A stretch of 64,000 nucleotides of DNA from Sipunculus nudus (lineage: Eukaryota; Annelida; Sipuncula; Golfingiida; Sipunculidae): NCBI GenBank assembly GCA_026874595.1, contig CM049316.1:30425339-30489338 (forward strand), in the 5' to 3' direction. Each line of letters starts with the position of its first letter. Positions within the stretch are counted from its first letter, which is position 1. A model generated the notes under the pieces. That model saw only the letters and a program-made list of their open reading frames with translations. It was not told the DNA's origin and made no database searches. A program made the position numbers and the translations under genes. Shown here one piece after another: positions 55,826 to 64,000 of this stretch.

Positions 55826-56199
55826 AACCGGGATGTCACAGGCCGCACGTCGAAATTATGGGTATACCTCTAGTTATTAAAGTACACGGTGCAATTATTT
55901 AGGAGTTGCAAATCCAAGTGATGAGATGAAAATTTCGATACTAAGTAGATATATGAGTCTACCTCGAAGCATATTATTCGATGTAAGTTTTTAGCGGTAT
56001 GTAAGGTCTTTAGCTTCACGGAGTTGTCTAATGAAAATTATGTAACATGCTACACAGCTGGGGACATTTACTCTTTATCTATATACGTCTCATGGTTGCA
56101 TATATATGTTTTCAAAATAGGGCGTGCAGCCTGCTGCATCTGTTTTAAATGTTTGTGGTCTACTCACATGCCATATGTATATTAAATAGACACTAAGTG

Positions 56200-56340
56200 A
56201 TTCCCCCTTAAAATATTATGCTTGCTGCCAATAATTCGACCTAAAACGATCTGCTTGCTCCTGCACACAGGTGGAAATAAACTTGCGTCGGGAGCGCTCA
56301 GTGGCGCAAAACAAACATTGTGCGCACGCGACCTGGTATC
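56200..56340. repeat. Diverged copy of a motif from the 2.1-kb block
   Basis: The order AAAATATTAT, GCCAATA, then a C(T/G)GCACACAGGTGG-like segment follows that of 1610-1680 and 52030-52100. Another relative lies near 60880-60940. This marks an old dispersed family to which the 2.1-kb block belongs. Confidence 0.4.
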
Positions 56341-56989
56341 GTTACCGCGTAGCTTAGCAAACCAAGCCTTTACAAGCTTCAAACTTGGAAACCTTGTATT
56401 AAGTCAAAATGAAATAAAATGTGAGATAATACACATATTAGTACAAATTATGATGCACATTTAAAGAAACAAGTATGGGGGCAGGGGTATAGATTTAAAG
56501 TGAAGTAGATCAATGTCTATAGCAGGGGGGAAAGGAGATCTGGTCACTGAGAAGGAGTAATATACATTAATGAGGGTTATTAGTAATATCATTCAGCATC
56601 ACGTATATAGATGGATATTGTACAGAAGTAGAATAGACGAATCGAAAATATGGAGAAGACACTTTATCCACTGAATTTATAAAGTAAGCATAAAGTAAAT
56701 GAAAGTTATCAGGAGTCAGAAAGTATACGTAAATGAAAGAAAAATATAGCCGATCGAAGAAGAAACAATCCAGAAGCTCAGAAAATATCAGCAATCTATA
56801 GTCATGAGAGGAACATTAAGAAGTTACTTTATAGAGGTTTAAAGTGTGTTGGTAGAAGTGACCCATGGAACACGACGCTCAGCTGACAGCATGGCCCGTG
56901 AGAATGTGGGCCTGTATTCATGACTTTTAGTTACATTCTTTCAGAAATCATTTCCAAGCTTTGTACCAATTTTTTTATGACAGAAACAT

Positions 56990-57363
56990 AAGACAGAACA
57001 GAACAGAACTTAATTCAGGAAAAAGGCCTCAGGCCCAAAATTCCAAACATTTCAATAAATATTCAATTTAAACAAGTACATTAATCCAATGAAAGGTAGC
57101 AGTCTTATATTTTCTAGTAAACACTGTCATTAACACAAGTAACAGAACTGTATACCTACATTCACTATAAATTTGTTTTGCCATCATCTGTGAGTATAAA
57201 CATAATTACATTTCAATAAACAGTCAGTTCAACAAATACAACATTTAACACTCTAAAAATGACTAATCAATCATGCCATAAACACATGTAACATTATTGC
57301 ACACCTATGTACATAATGAATATATGTTCCTGTCAACAGTGAGTTTCGTTTAAAATACATAAT
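56990..57363 (-). mobile_element. LINE 3' UTR with (TTCTG)n tail
   Basis: Lies directly downstream, on the minus strand, of the retrotransposon protein fragment. It ends, read on the minus strand, in GGCCTTTTTCCTGAATTAAG followed by TTCTGTTCTGTTCTGTCT, a pentanucleotide tail typical of some animal non-LTR elements. Confidence 0.65.
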
Positions 57364-57878
57364 TCAACCATCTATCATTTTCCGTCTCCTCAAAAAAGAA
57401 TTAAACACATATGCAGCAACCTTTGTTATTTCAAATGGAAGATCTAAATTAAATAATTTTATAAAATTTTGTTCACTTGGAAAATGCAAGTGTCTAATAT
57501 ATTTTAACCTTAAATATTGATATAATTTACACTCTTGCATAGAGTGAGCTTCATCCTCAACAATATTGAATCCATAACATAAACAATATTTACAGATCCT
57601 CTCTTCACGAGAAATGTTATTATGGCGACCCATTTCTATAGCTAATTCATGATTTGAACATCTAAGTTTAGCAAGTGCTGTACGGTGTTGTTTATTTGGG
57701 ACACATCAACATATTTTTCTGCAGTGAGCATAGATTTAAAAGTACCATAACATGAGAAACATATGTCCATATAATCAAAGAATTCACATAGGAATGCTGA
57801 ATTAATACGAGCTAATAGGCCTACTGTGACAAGACTAGAAAATGACAGTTTCGAAACAACCAATAAAAAAGTAAACAA
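57364..57878 (-). pseudogene. Non-LTR retrotransposon C-terminal fragment
   Basis: The minus-strand frame ending at 57364 encodes the C-terminal tail found after reverse transcriptase in many animal LINEs: RTALAKLRCSNHELAIEMGR, then EERICKYC, EDEAHSMQEC and a terminal RRRK segment. This is the CxxC...HxxxxC zinc-knuckle-like pattern. The upstream part, TFKSMLTAEKYVDV (within 57642-57878), is in another frame, so at least one frameshift breaks it near 57690. The catalytic reverse-transcriptase domain and endonuclease are absent, making it a dead 5'-truncated copy. Confidence 0.75.
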
Positions 57879-57967
57879 TGGAAAACAAAAGATTTAATTT
57901 GCACCACTGGTGTCATATAATTATACGGAGTACGAAGGGAAGGAGAAAAGACAAAGATATGCGTGTG

Positions 57968-58205
57968 GGGACATGGACATTCGAGTGGTAACAATCTCTG
58001 CTCTCCGCTGGCCACTCGGGTTAGATTCCCAGTCTGGCTATGAGAGTAGGATGTAGGGGCCCGTCCGAGGTCGGTGGTTTTCTCTGGGTCTTCTGGCCTC
58101 CTCCTTAAGGGACTATACCGAAGATCACTACCTGCATGTATACCTCGGAGAGTGCTTGGCCTTGATTTTTTTCTCAATATTTGTACAATCCATTTAAAAT
58201 GAATA
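57968..58205 (+). mobile_element. tRNA-derived SINE, family S1, copy 2
   Basis: Tail-to-head match to the SINE at 44535-44790: CGAGTGGTAACAATC, CACTCGGGTTAGATTCCC (B-box region), GGTCGGTGGTTTTCTCTGGG, GAGAGTGCTTGG and a TTGTACAATCCATTTAAAAT tail. Divergence between the two copies shows that both are old. Confidence 0.65.
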
Positions 58206-59255
58206 CAGTTTATAGTTTAAACCCGTATATATATGGATAAGGGTGTACGTGTGTATATATAATCGTCCTCCATCATGCAGTTGATACCCTACGACTGTCG
58301 ACTGTTATTTTTTTCACACTCAGTCTTACTCTAAATTTTCACAGAACCATCCTCTCCACCAACCCCCCCCCCCCCTTTCCCGCCCGATCAATATATATAT
58401 GAAAAAGTACGTTGTTACGAAGGAAATGTGCAAGTTCATAACCCTGAACAACCCTAATAAAGGTTAATGCCATGCAGTGATACCAATCTCACACGCAAAG
58501 AATACATGACCCGTGTTCAACTGTATAATGGATACATGACAAATACGCGAAGGACAGTCTGTCATTATTTATGCATCGTTCATGTTACCGTAATGGTCGG
58601 TATATACAAGCAGCCCGCGATCAGTTATAGCCCCAGGTCATGCAAATCCGTTGTTTACTTGCTCTCCAAACTAGCATTCCTATGAGCGCGAGTATCGTTA
58701 GCAACCTGATCGAGTGGCACGATGCTTGGACTTTCTGTTACCTCCCGTAGTGCGCTAACTGGTCGATACGGCATTCAGCTGTAGCTAGATCACTTGTTTC
58801 CGTTCGGTAATTTGACTTTACGTTCCCCTTCACAATTTGTACGTACTTTACGCTCACTTTACAAATAAATACTTAGCTTAATTCTTCCATACACATGTAC
58901 AATAATAAATAAGAAAGTAGGTCTGAACTCATGCGGAGATATAGACATACATGCATGGAAAGTCCTCCACCAGGCAAATATTCCAATACATATAACTTCG
59001 TTGACTATGGGATTATTGCAGTTCTTTTAAAGGTGCTCAATCACCTACATTTTGAAAAAAGAATTTATGTGATTTCTGGCTTTCTCTGTGTATATTTTAA
59101 TGACCTAAGGGTAATTTTGGATGTGAAAAGTTCTTATAAGGCCTTCGTGAAGGATGTGTTAACTTGTTTATCAAGAACATGTTTGAAAACACAGCAATGT
59201 TGACAAATTTGAAAAAAAACATGTAATCTAAGGTGGTTGGTTGCATATATGCCGA
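58206..59255. other. 1 kb without a recognised gene
   Basis: Contains a poly-C run near 58362-58375. Short open frames only; no splice-bounded exon or repeat end recognised. Confidence 0.4.
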
Positions 59256-60288
59256 GTTAGAAAGGCCACTTGTTGCAAACGCCATTTGCAAAGCTTTGGC
59301 TTATCTGACTTAAATTTCTGCCAGATGCCCTTGTTGAAATTGTTTTATTTTTTTGGCGGGCCTCCACATATTATCCACATGTTGATACAAACAAAACAAG
59401 CAGCCTGTGTGCGATTTTATCCACATTGTCTGGCCTATTTCTATAAACGACTCAATGGATAACCTTTAGTTTATAAAAGTCAGATTGGTGATTGGGCCCA
59501 TTTAAGCTTTATTTATCCTTTGATATGAGCCCCTCAGTCTTCTAGGCCATATTCCATTAATTCTAAGATATGAAGATCGACTGCTCTGAATATTTTACTA
59601 TAGCTAAGCCTGTTGCGTTAACACCAATAATAGTCTCCTCTCCGAGACAAATGTAAAGATACTTGTATATAGTTACCCACCGGCTTCTGTGGCTCAGTGG
59701 TACAGCACAGGTCTCAAAGCCGGGAGATCGTGAGTTCGAATCTCAGCCGAGGCGGTGAGATATTTCACGGTCGGCCCCCACCCAGGGTGAGCGCTCTGCA
59801 GGCTAAATGGATAGGCCGTGCCCAACGGCCGTGTTTCACTCACAAACGAGTGCGCCTTTCGGGGGCTCCTCGGTGGTATGACCCAGCAATGGGGAAGATT
59901 ACGCACCCAGGGCCCGCAGGTGCAGTAGTCACCGGGCCTGGTTGACGCCAGGATATAAAATGAGAGGAAGCGTGTGATACTGCCCTGTCACGTAGTCCGA
60001 AACCGGAACGGATTTCTGCAGATGTACATATACGTAGTTATATACATAGTTAGCATTAAAAAAATGGAGGCGGTTACCTCCACAAAAAAAAATATAAAAA
60101 AAAGTTACCCATCCATGCATTGTCTCTTGGATATTAAATGGAAATAAATAAATCGGATGATTTGGATTCAGCCTTGCACAGTATATTAGTATGTTAAATA
60201 TGATTGAAACTTACGGTGTTATGTGGCTGTATGAACTTGTTCTGCGAAATATTTTCATTGAATAAAAATTTTGAAAATAAAAAATAAA
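59256..60288. repeat. Tandem duplicated segment, copy 1 (carries SINE)
   Basis: The segment from GTTAGAAAGG to TTGAAAATAAAAAATAAA is followed at 60289 by a second copy beginning with the same GTTAGAAAGG. Without the inserted SINE and its target duplication the period is about 600 bases. No coding content is recognised. Confidence 0.7.
59680..60102 (+). mobile_element. tRNA-derived SINE, family S2, with 9-bp TSD
   Basis: The insertion is bounded by AGTTACCCA at 59671-59679 and 60103-60111. Its first 76 bases (59680-59755) are tRNA-like: acceptor arms CCGGCTT and GAGGCGG (one mismatch), A box TGGCTCAGTGGTACAGC and B box GAGTTCGAATC. The anticodon arm pairs poorly, so I do not call a functional tRNA. 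A ~345-base body and an A-rich tail after the TGGAGG/CCTCCA hairpin follow. A duplicate of the site without the insertion exists at 61560-61612, which proves the boundaries. Confidence 0.85.
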
Positions 60289-60872
60289 GTTAGAAAGGTC
60301 ATCTACTTGTTGCAAAACGCCATTTTCAAAGCTTTGGCTTATCAGACTTTCTGCCAGATGCCTTTGTTGAATTTGTTTTATTTTGGCGGGCCCAACATAT
60401 TATCAACATGTTGATACAAACAAAACAAGCAGCCTGTGTGCGGTTATATCCACGCTGTCTGACCTATTTTTATAAAAGCCTTAAGGGATTCCCTTTAGAT
60501 TATAAAGGTCAGATAGGTGATTAAGCCCCTTTAAGCTTTATTTATTCTTTGATTTGAGCCCTTATTCTTCTAGGCCATGTACCATTATTTCTTACATATG
60601 AAGATCGACTGCTCTTAATATTTTAATATTTCACTATAGCAATTTAACACCATTCATGAATTAGGTATACCTGTTACCCATTTAAAGCATGCATCTAGGC
60701 CAAAAAACAACGTGATCAGTGCCATTCGCTTCGCCTACATGATCAGAATTATACTATAGCAATCAGTCTTCATATATATGACTCTTTCAAACTGAATATC
60801 TTTTTAATAACATTGGCCCGTGTTTTAAAGGTGATCGACTAATCAGCTAACACCAATAATAGCGTCCTCTCT
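60289..60872. repeat. Tandem duplicated segment, copy 2
   Basis: Matches 59256-59640 through landmarks GCAAAGCTTTGGCTTATC-like, TTTTGGCGGGCC, CATGTTGATACAAACAAAAC and TGAAGATCGACTGCTC, with a ~100-base extra stretch near 60665-60830. It is separated from its own tail (61567-61790) by about 700 bases. Confidence 0.65.
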
Positions 60873-61566
60873 TTGAAATAAATTGGTACCTGCCAAAATA
60901 TTGCCCTGAAACCGTTGGCTTACGCCTGTACATAAGTCTTAAAATAGTGGACCGGGCGCGATTACAGGCGTTAACATAAACACAGCGCTTGAGACTCGTG
61001 CATCGCCTGGGCCACAACACCTTTCAATCAGGAGGTGCCCTGACTGACTTGGCCCAAAAAATGTAAGACATGTTCCCGCTGGTTGAAACATGGCATCTTG
61101 CGGTAGCTCAGGCCTGAAACCCGATACATTTAAGCTTAGGACCTATCGTACATATCTGTTGCCACAGGTTCTATAATGAATTTACATTCGGCCCATGGAC
61201 CGTAATGTCCATCCAGCAGAAATATATCAGAGGAAATGAAGGTCCATGTATGGACAAGTTAGGACTACTCTTTTGGATCTGTTGCGCAAGCGCAAAACTG
61301 TACCTCCGTCAAGCGGCCCTGTTATTGAGAACAGAAACCTGTGGACTGTGTTTACTCACACGCAGAACCATAAAAAGGGAGTTCAACAGCTCAAGGGGGG
61401 ACCGTGTGCTCTGATGGTTTTGTCTGGAAACTTTTGTTTAAAGCAAAGCTGATAGTGTGAAAGAATAGGCATTATATTGCTCCTGATCATGGCCCTTTAA
61501 GATTTTTTTAAGCACTGTTGCGTGGTTTGTCTTAGAAACAAGTAACGCATGTACATTAAATATACA
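60873..61566. other. Segment splitting duplicated copy 2
   Basis: Lies between CGTCCTCTCT and CCTTCCGAGACAAATG, which are adjacent in copy 1. Its start (GGTACCTGCCAAAATATTGC and CGCCTGTACATAAGT) resembles the motif at 1620-1665 of the 2.1-kb block, so it may be an inserted relative of that family. Two overlapping open frames at 61205-61452 have no recognisable product. Confidence 0.4.
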
Positions 61567-61790
61567 ATATCCTTCCGAGACAAATGTAAAGATACTTTTA
61601 TATAGTTACCCATCCATTGTCTCTAAGAAATTAAATGGAAATAAATAAATCCGCTGATTTGGATTCAGCCTTGATCAGTATATTAGCATGTTAAATATGT
61701 TTGCAACTTACCGTGTTATGTGAATGTACAAATTTTGTTCTGCGAAATATTTTCATTGAATAAATATTTTGAAAATAAAAATGAAGACAT
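61567..61790. repeat. Duplicated segment tail with empty SINE site
   Basis: Matches 59642-59679 joined to 60112-60285, that is, the copy 1 sequence without the SINE. AGTTACCCA occurs once, at 61604-61612. It ends in TTTTGAAAATAAAAAT before a (TA)n run at about 61806-61842. Confidence 0.75.
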
Positions 61791-61799
61791 ATAACTTTC

Positions 61800-61844
<45 letters not shown>

Positions 61845-63480
61845 ATATAAAAAATTGGTTGACCGGGACCAATGTTAAGAATTTATCAGAACTTTTTTCG
61901 TTTAGACCAATGTCTGCAATCTTATATATCTGCTTGCTCTATAATGAGTTAGCACTCATTGTATTCCTGAAATTCCTGAAATTAGGTCACTGTAACACAG
62001 TTTAACTGTGAAACTAGGTCACTCGCTCTTTATTAGTCTACTTATCTTTATTGATGTTGACCTGAATTAAACGAAACATGACATTTAGAATAAGTACTTT
62101 ATTCTATTTGCAAAATGTAATACCACATCTGGAATTTTGAAAAAAGAGTCCAGGGTACACATTAACGTCTTGGCGCGTGAGAGTATTAAGGTTAGACATC
62201 GGTAAACAGTTGATATATTTTGGTTCATTTTGGTCAGTTCCCCAATGATACCTACTGACCTTCTTGGACAAACAACTTCAGCTGTGCTACAGTTATACGA
62301 ACCGTACTGCTAGCCACGTTTCCGGGTCCAATTTCAAAACACATTTGCCCCAATCGGACCTGCCAGTTGATTCTGACAACAAGACATATGTTCGTGTGTT
62401 GTCGTATACGAGTGATGGGGATCAGTGCCCGGCTTGCTAGTTCCCTCAGCGGCGTCTTAGGCATATATTGATGTTAAAGCAGGGGGTCCCGGTATTTGAA
62501 GATTAGGGCGGGGTCATCCCAGGAACGTTCCTCCGGCTTCTGCTAGGAAGACACGGATACTTAACACTCTCAGCAAAACAATTCCCACCTTGTGACTTTC
62601 CTCGGACCACTTTCCTGCCGTGGTGCTGTGCCCTAAGATTAAAGAATCTAGAACCTCTCAACAATTTGGAAATCGTTCATGAGGGCTGCCATTTCGCCTA
62701 CAAACTAGAACCCGGATGTCGCAATTCGTATGTCAGAACATTTAGAATATTTGTCAGAATATTTTTATAATAGAAGAAAAGAAGACAAAACACAGTTTAA
62801 GCGGCGTACTGGTGTTCATAAAGCGATTCCGAAGATCGAGACACAAACGATTAACACCATATCATTTCAAGAGGCTTCTTTGTATTTTAAATATCCCAGT
62901 GATCTGTTGCATTAATATTATTTCCCACTTGACTCTCGAACATGCCTGAATGCTTATTTCACCCATGATGTAACAATGTAATTTGAGTTACTTATTGCAA
63001 CAGCCCCAAAAAAGGACACAAAAACTAGCTCTACATAGTGGTATAACAGCAATGCTATTTTCCAATACAATTCATAGGCCTATACTACATACCACACTCA
63101 AATTTAAGAGTAAAAGATTCTATTTCTATAGGATAAGTTTATCGAGATTTATCGAGATTCGAAAACAGACAATGCATTCCATATTTTATTCATTCGGATT
63201 GAACAGCATTTCTGCACTTATACTACTTGTAATGCATGCATAATTGCATTTTACTATTAGGTCAAACTATACATCTATGTCAATTCAATGAATTTCAAAC
63301 AAAAATGACAATCTGTGCAAAAAGAGAGACTAAAAAAATATAAAATACTGCGTTATGTTTCATTTGAATCTATTCTTCAATGTAACGCTATTAAAGGGCT
63401 CTGCATATGCTTGAACGAAAGGTCATGTCACTCTGGTAATTAGGCTAGAATTTAGACTATCATTTATCATGGAAGGTCCA
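61791..63480. other. 1.7 kb upstream of the second tubulin, no gene assigned
   Basis: Starts with a (TA)n tract (61806-61842). A 70-codon minus-strand frame at 62252-62464 sits in a less AT-rich patch but resembles no protein I know. The sequence GGGCTGCCATTTCGCC...ACCCGGATGTCGCA (62682-62721) is similar to 55798-55839, an unexplained repeated motif. Confidence 0.4.
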
Positions 63481-63508
63481 TTATATAATTGTAATATCGA
63501 TATTTCTC

Positions 63509-63542
63509 GTTACTAGGAAACAGTCTCTATTTATTTATTTAC
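63509..63542 (+). promoter_or_regulatory. Candidate X-box and TATA-like sequence, second tubulin
   Basis: GTTACTAGGAAAC at 63509-63521 fits the RFX X-box pattern RYYNYY-N1-RRNRAC, and TATTTATTTATTTA (63528-63541) follows at promoter-like spacing, about 200 bases before the ATG. X-boxes mark ciliary genes in animals, which would suit a ciliary beta-tubulin isotype. One degenerate 12-base match is weak evidence. Confidence 0.3.
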
Positions 63543-63735
63543 GAATGGTCCCGTTACTAATGGTTACCTTGCATGATGCCCTGGTGACGGACATCACTGC
63601 AGTGAAAGCTGGGACATTTGTGACAAAGAAACTTCCTCAGTTGTCCACCGTGCTGGCTAGCTTGACGGAGTGCAAATTTATTGCAGAAGGTTACTGCCAA
63701 ATATTGCAAAACGTTTTGACCAGAAAAAAATAAAT

Positions 63736-63792
63736 ATGAGAGAAATCGTGCATATCCAAACTGGACAGTGTGGCAATCAGATAGGTGCAAAG
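63736..63792 (+). CDS. Second beta-tubulin gene, exon 1 (partial gene)
   Basis: ATG at 63736 encodes MREIVHIQTGQCGNQIGAK and stops at AAG before donor GTGAGT, exactly the codon-19 boundary used by the first gene. It differs from the first gene by Ile for Phe7 and Thr for Ala9, and at many synonymous sites, so it is a separate paralogue rather than an assembly duplicate. The MREI autoregulation tag and Cys12 are kept. Later exons must lie beyond 64000. A 62-codon upstream frame (63545-63733) ends two bases before this ATG and is out of frame with it. Confidence 0.9.
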
Positions 63793-64000
63793 GTGAGTGT
63801 ATTTTTTCTTCTTCTGAAAACTGTCTTTATCAAAGATAATTTAACTAAGTCGATTGAAATAGTTGTCTTCGTTTAAAAGAAAATAGCGCATATCCCATAT
63901 GCTCGGTATATATAACAGATTAAATTATCAGTGAAACCGTATATGGATTAGCTGCATATGAGACAGATCAAAGGCAAAAATGGATAATTCTCGTCATAAC
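63793..64000 (+). other. Start of intron 1, second beta-tubulin
   Basis: AT-rich intron sequence after donor GTGAGT. The window ends before the acceptor. Confidence 0.8.

Noticed and set aside
59680-59755. A functional tRNA gene
   Set aside because: A and B boxes and a near-perfect acceptor stem are present, but the anticodon arm does not pair properly, and it is the head of a SINE with target duplications.
61205-61452. Two overlapping open frames of about 69 codons
   Set aside because: They overlap in different frames, show no family motif and lie in a probably inserted segment.
62252-62464. 70-codon minus-strand frame in a less AT-rich patch
   Set aside because: No recognisable motif, no clear splice sites and no support from neighbours. 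Left unassigned.

Overview
The window is eukaryotic and animal. It holds one complete, intron-split beta-tubulin gene and the first coding exon of a second beta-tubulin gene, both on the + strand, in an AT-rich landscape dominated by repeats. The style of the repeats (long tandem arrays of AGGTCA-rich units, TATCCCC hairpin heads, TTTTTAGCTCAGCTGA heads, tRNA-headed SINEs, a TTCTG-tailed LINE) is what I would expect of a marine mollusc, probably a bivalve. That taxonomic call is inference. There are no operons, CRISPR arrays or prokaryotic genes.

Layout. 1-3760: a 2.1-kb block (582-2699) that recurs at 51004-53110, then AAT/ATG microsatellites. 3764-7045: a tandemly doubled repeat element with 13-bp inverted ends and ~330-bp internal units. 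7428-26201: the beta-tubulin gene. Exon 1 is 7598-7654, exon 2 23637-23745, exon 3 24144-24499 and exon 4 25093-25911, giving 446 codons. Its 16-kb first intron is about 80% filled by three copies (A, B, C) of one large non-coding element family. 26567-29600: one repeat element nested inside an older relative. 29606-37153: two more large copies (D, E) joined head to tail. 37280-42787: degraded repeats, a 43-bp purine-rich minisatellite, and an old copy (F). 42788-51000: a possible orphan exon pair, a SINE, an inverted copy of the TTAGCTCAGCTGA family (45171-46729) and another tandem element (47228-48300). 51004-63500: the second 2.1-kb copy, (TA)n tracts, a decayed LINE end, a second SINE, and a duplicated segment in which one copy carries a SINE with clean 9-bp target-site duplications. 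63736-63792: exon 1 of the second beta-tubulin gene, cut off by the window end.

The most unusual content is family I (copies A-F). Each copy has, where preserved, a 5' GTATCCCCAGAC hairpin, a (CCG)n tract, a body of tandem ~289-bp units, a G-run, the exact inverted copy GTCTGGGGATAC, a GGCACC-TGC-GGTGCC hairpin and a terminal CTAG followed by TT. Subterminal inverted repeats plus a 3' hairpin, a T|T insertion site and no target duplication is the layout described for Helentron-associated (HINE / DINE-1-like) rolling-circle elements. The 289-bp unit is itself a doubled ~144-bp unit, and in copy B it is tripled again into an 866-bp higher-order repeat. Every half-unit carries clustered nuclear-receptor half-sites (AGGTCA). 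No transposase, Rep/helicase or other enzyme is encoded here, so all copies are non-autonomous.
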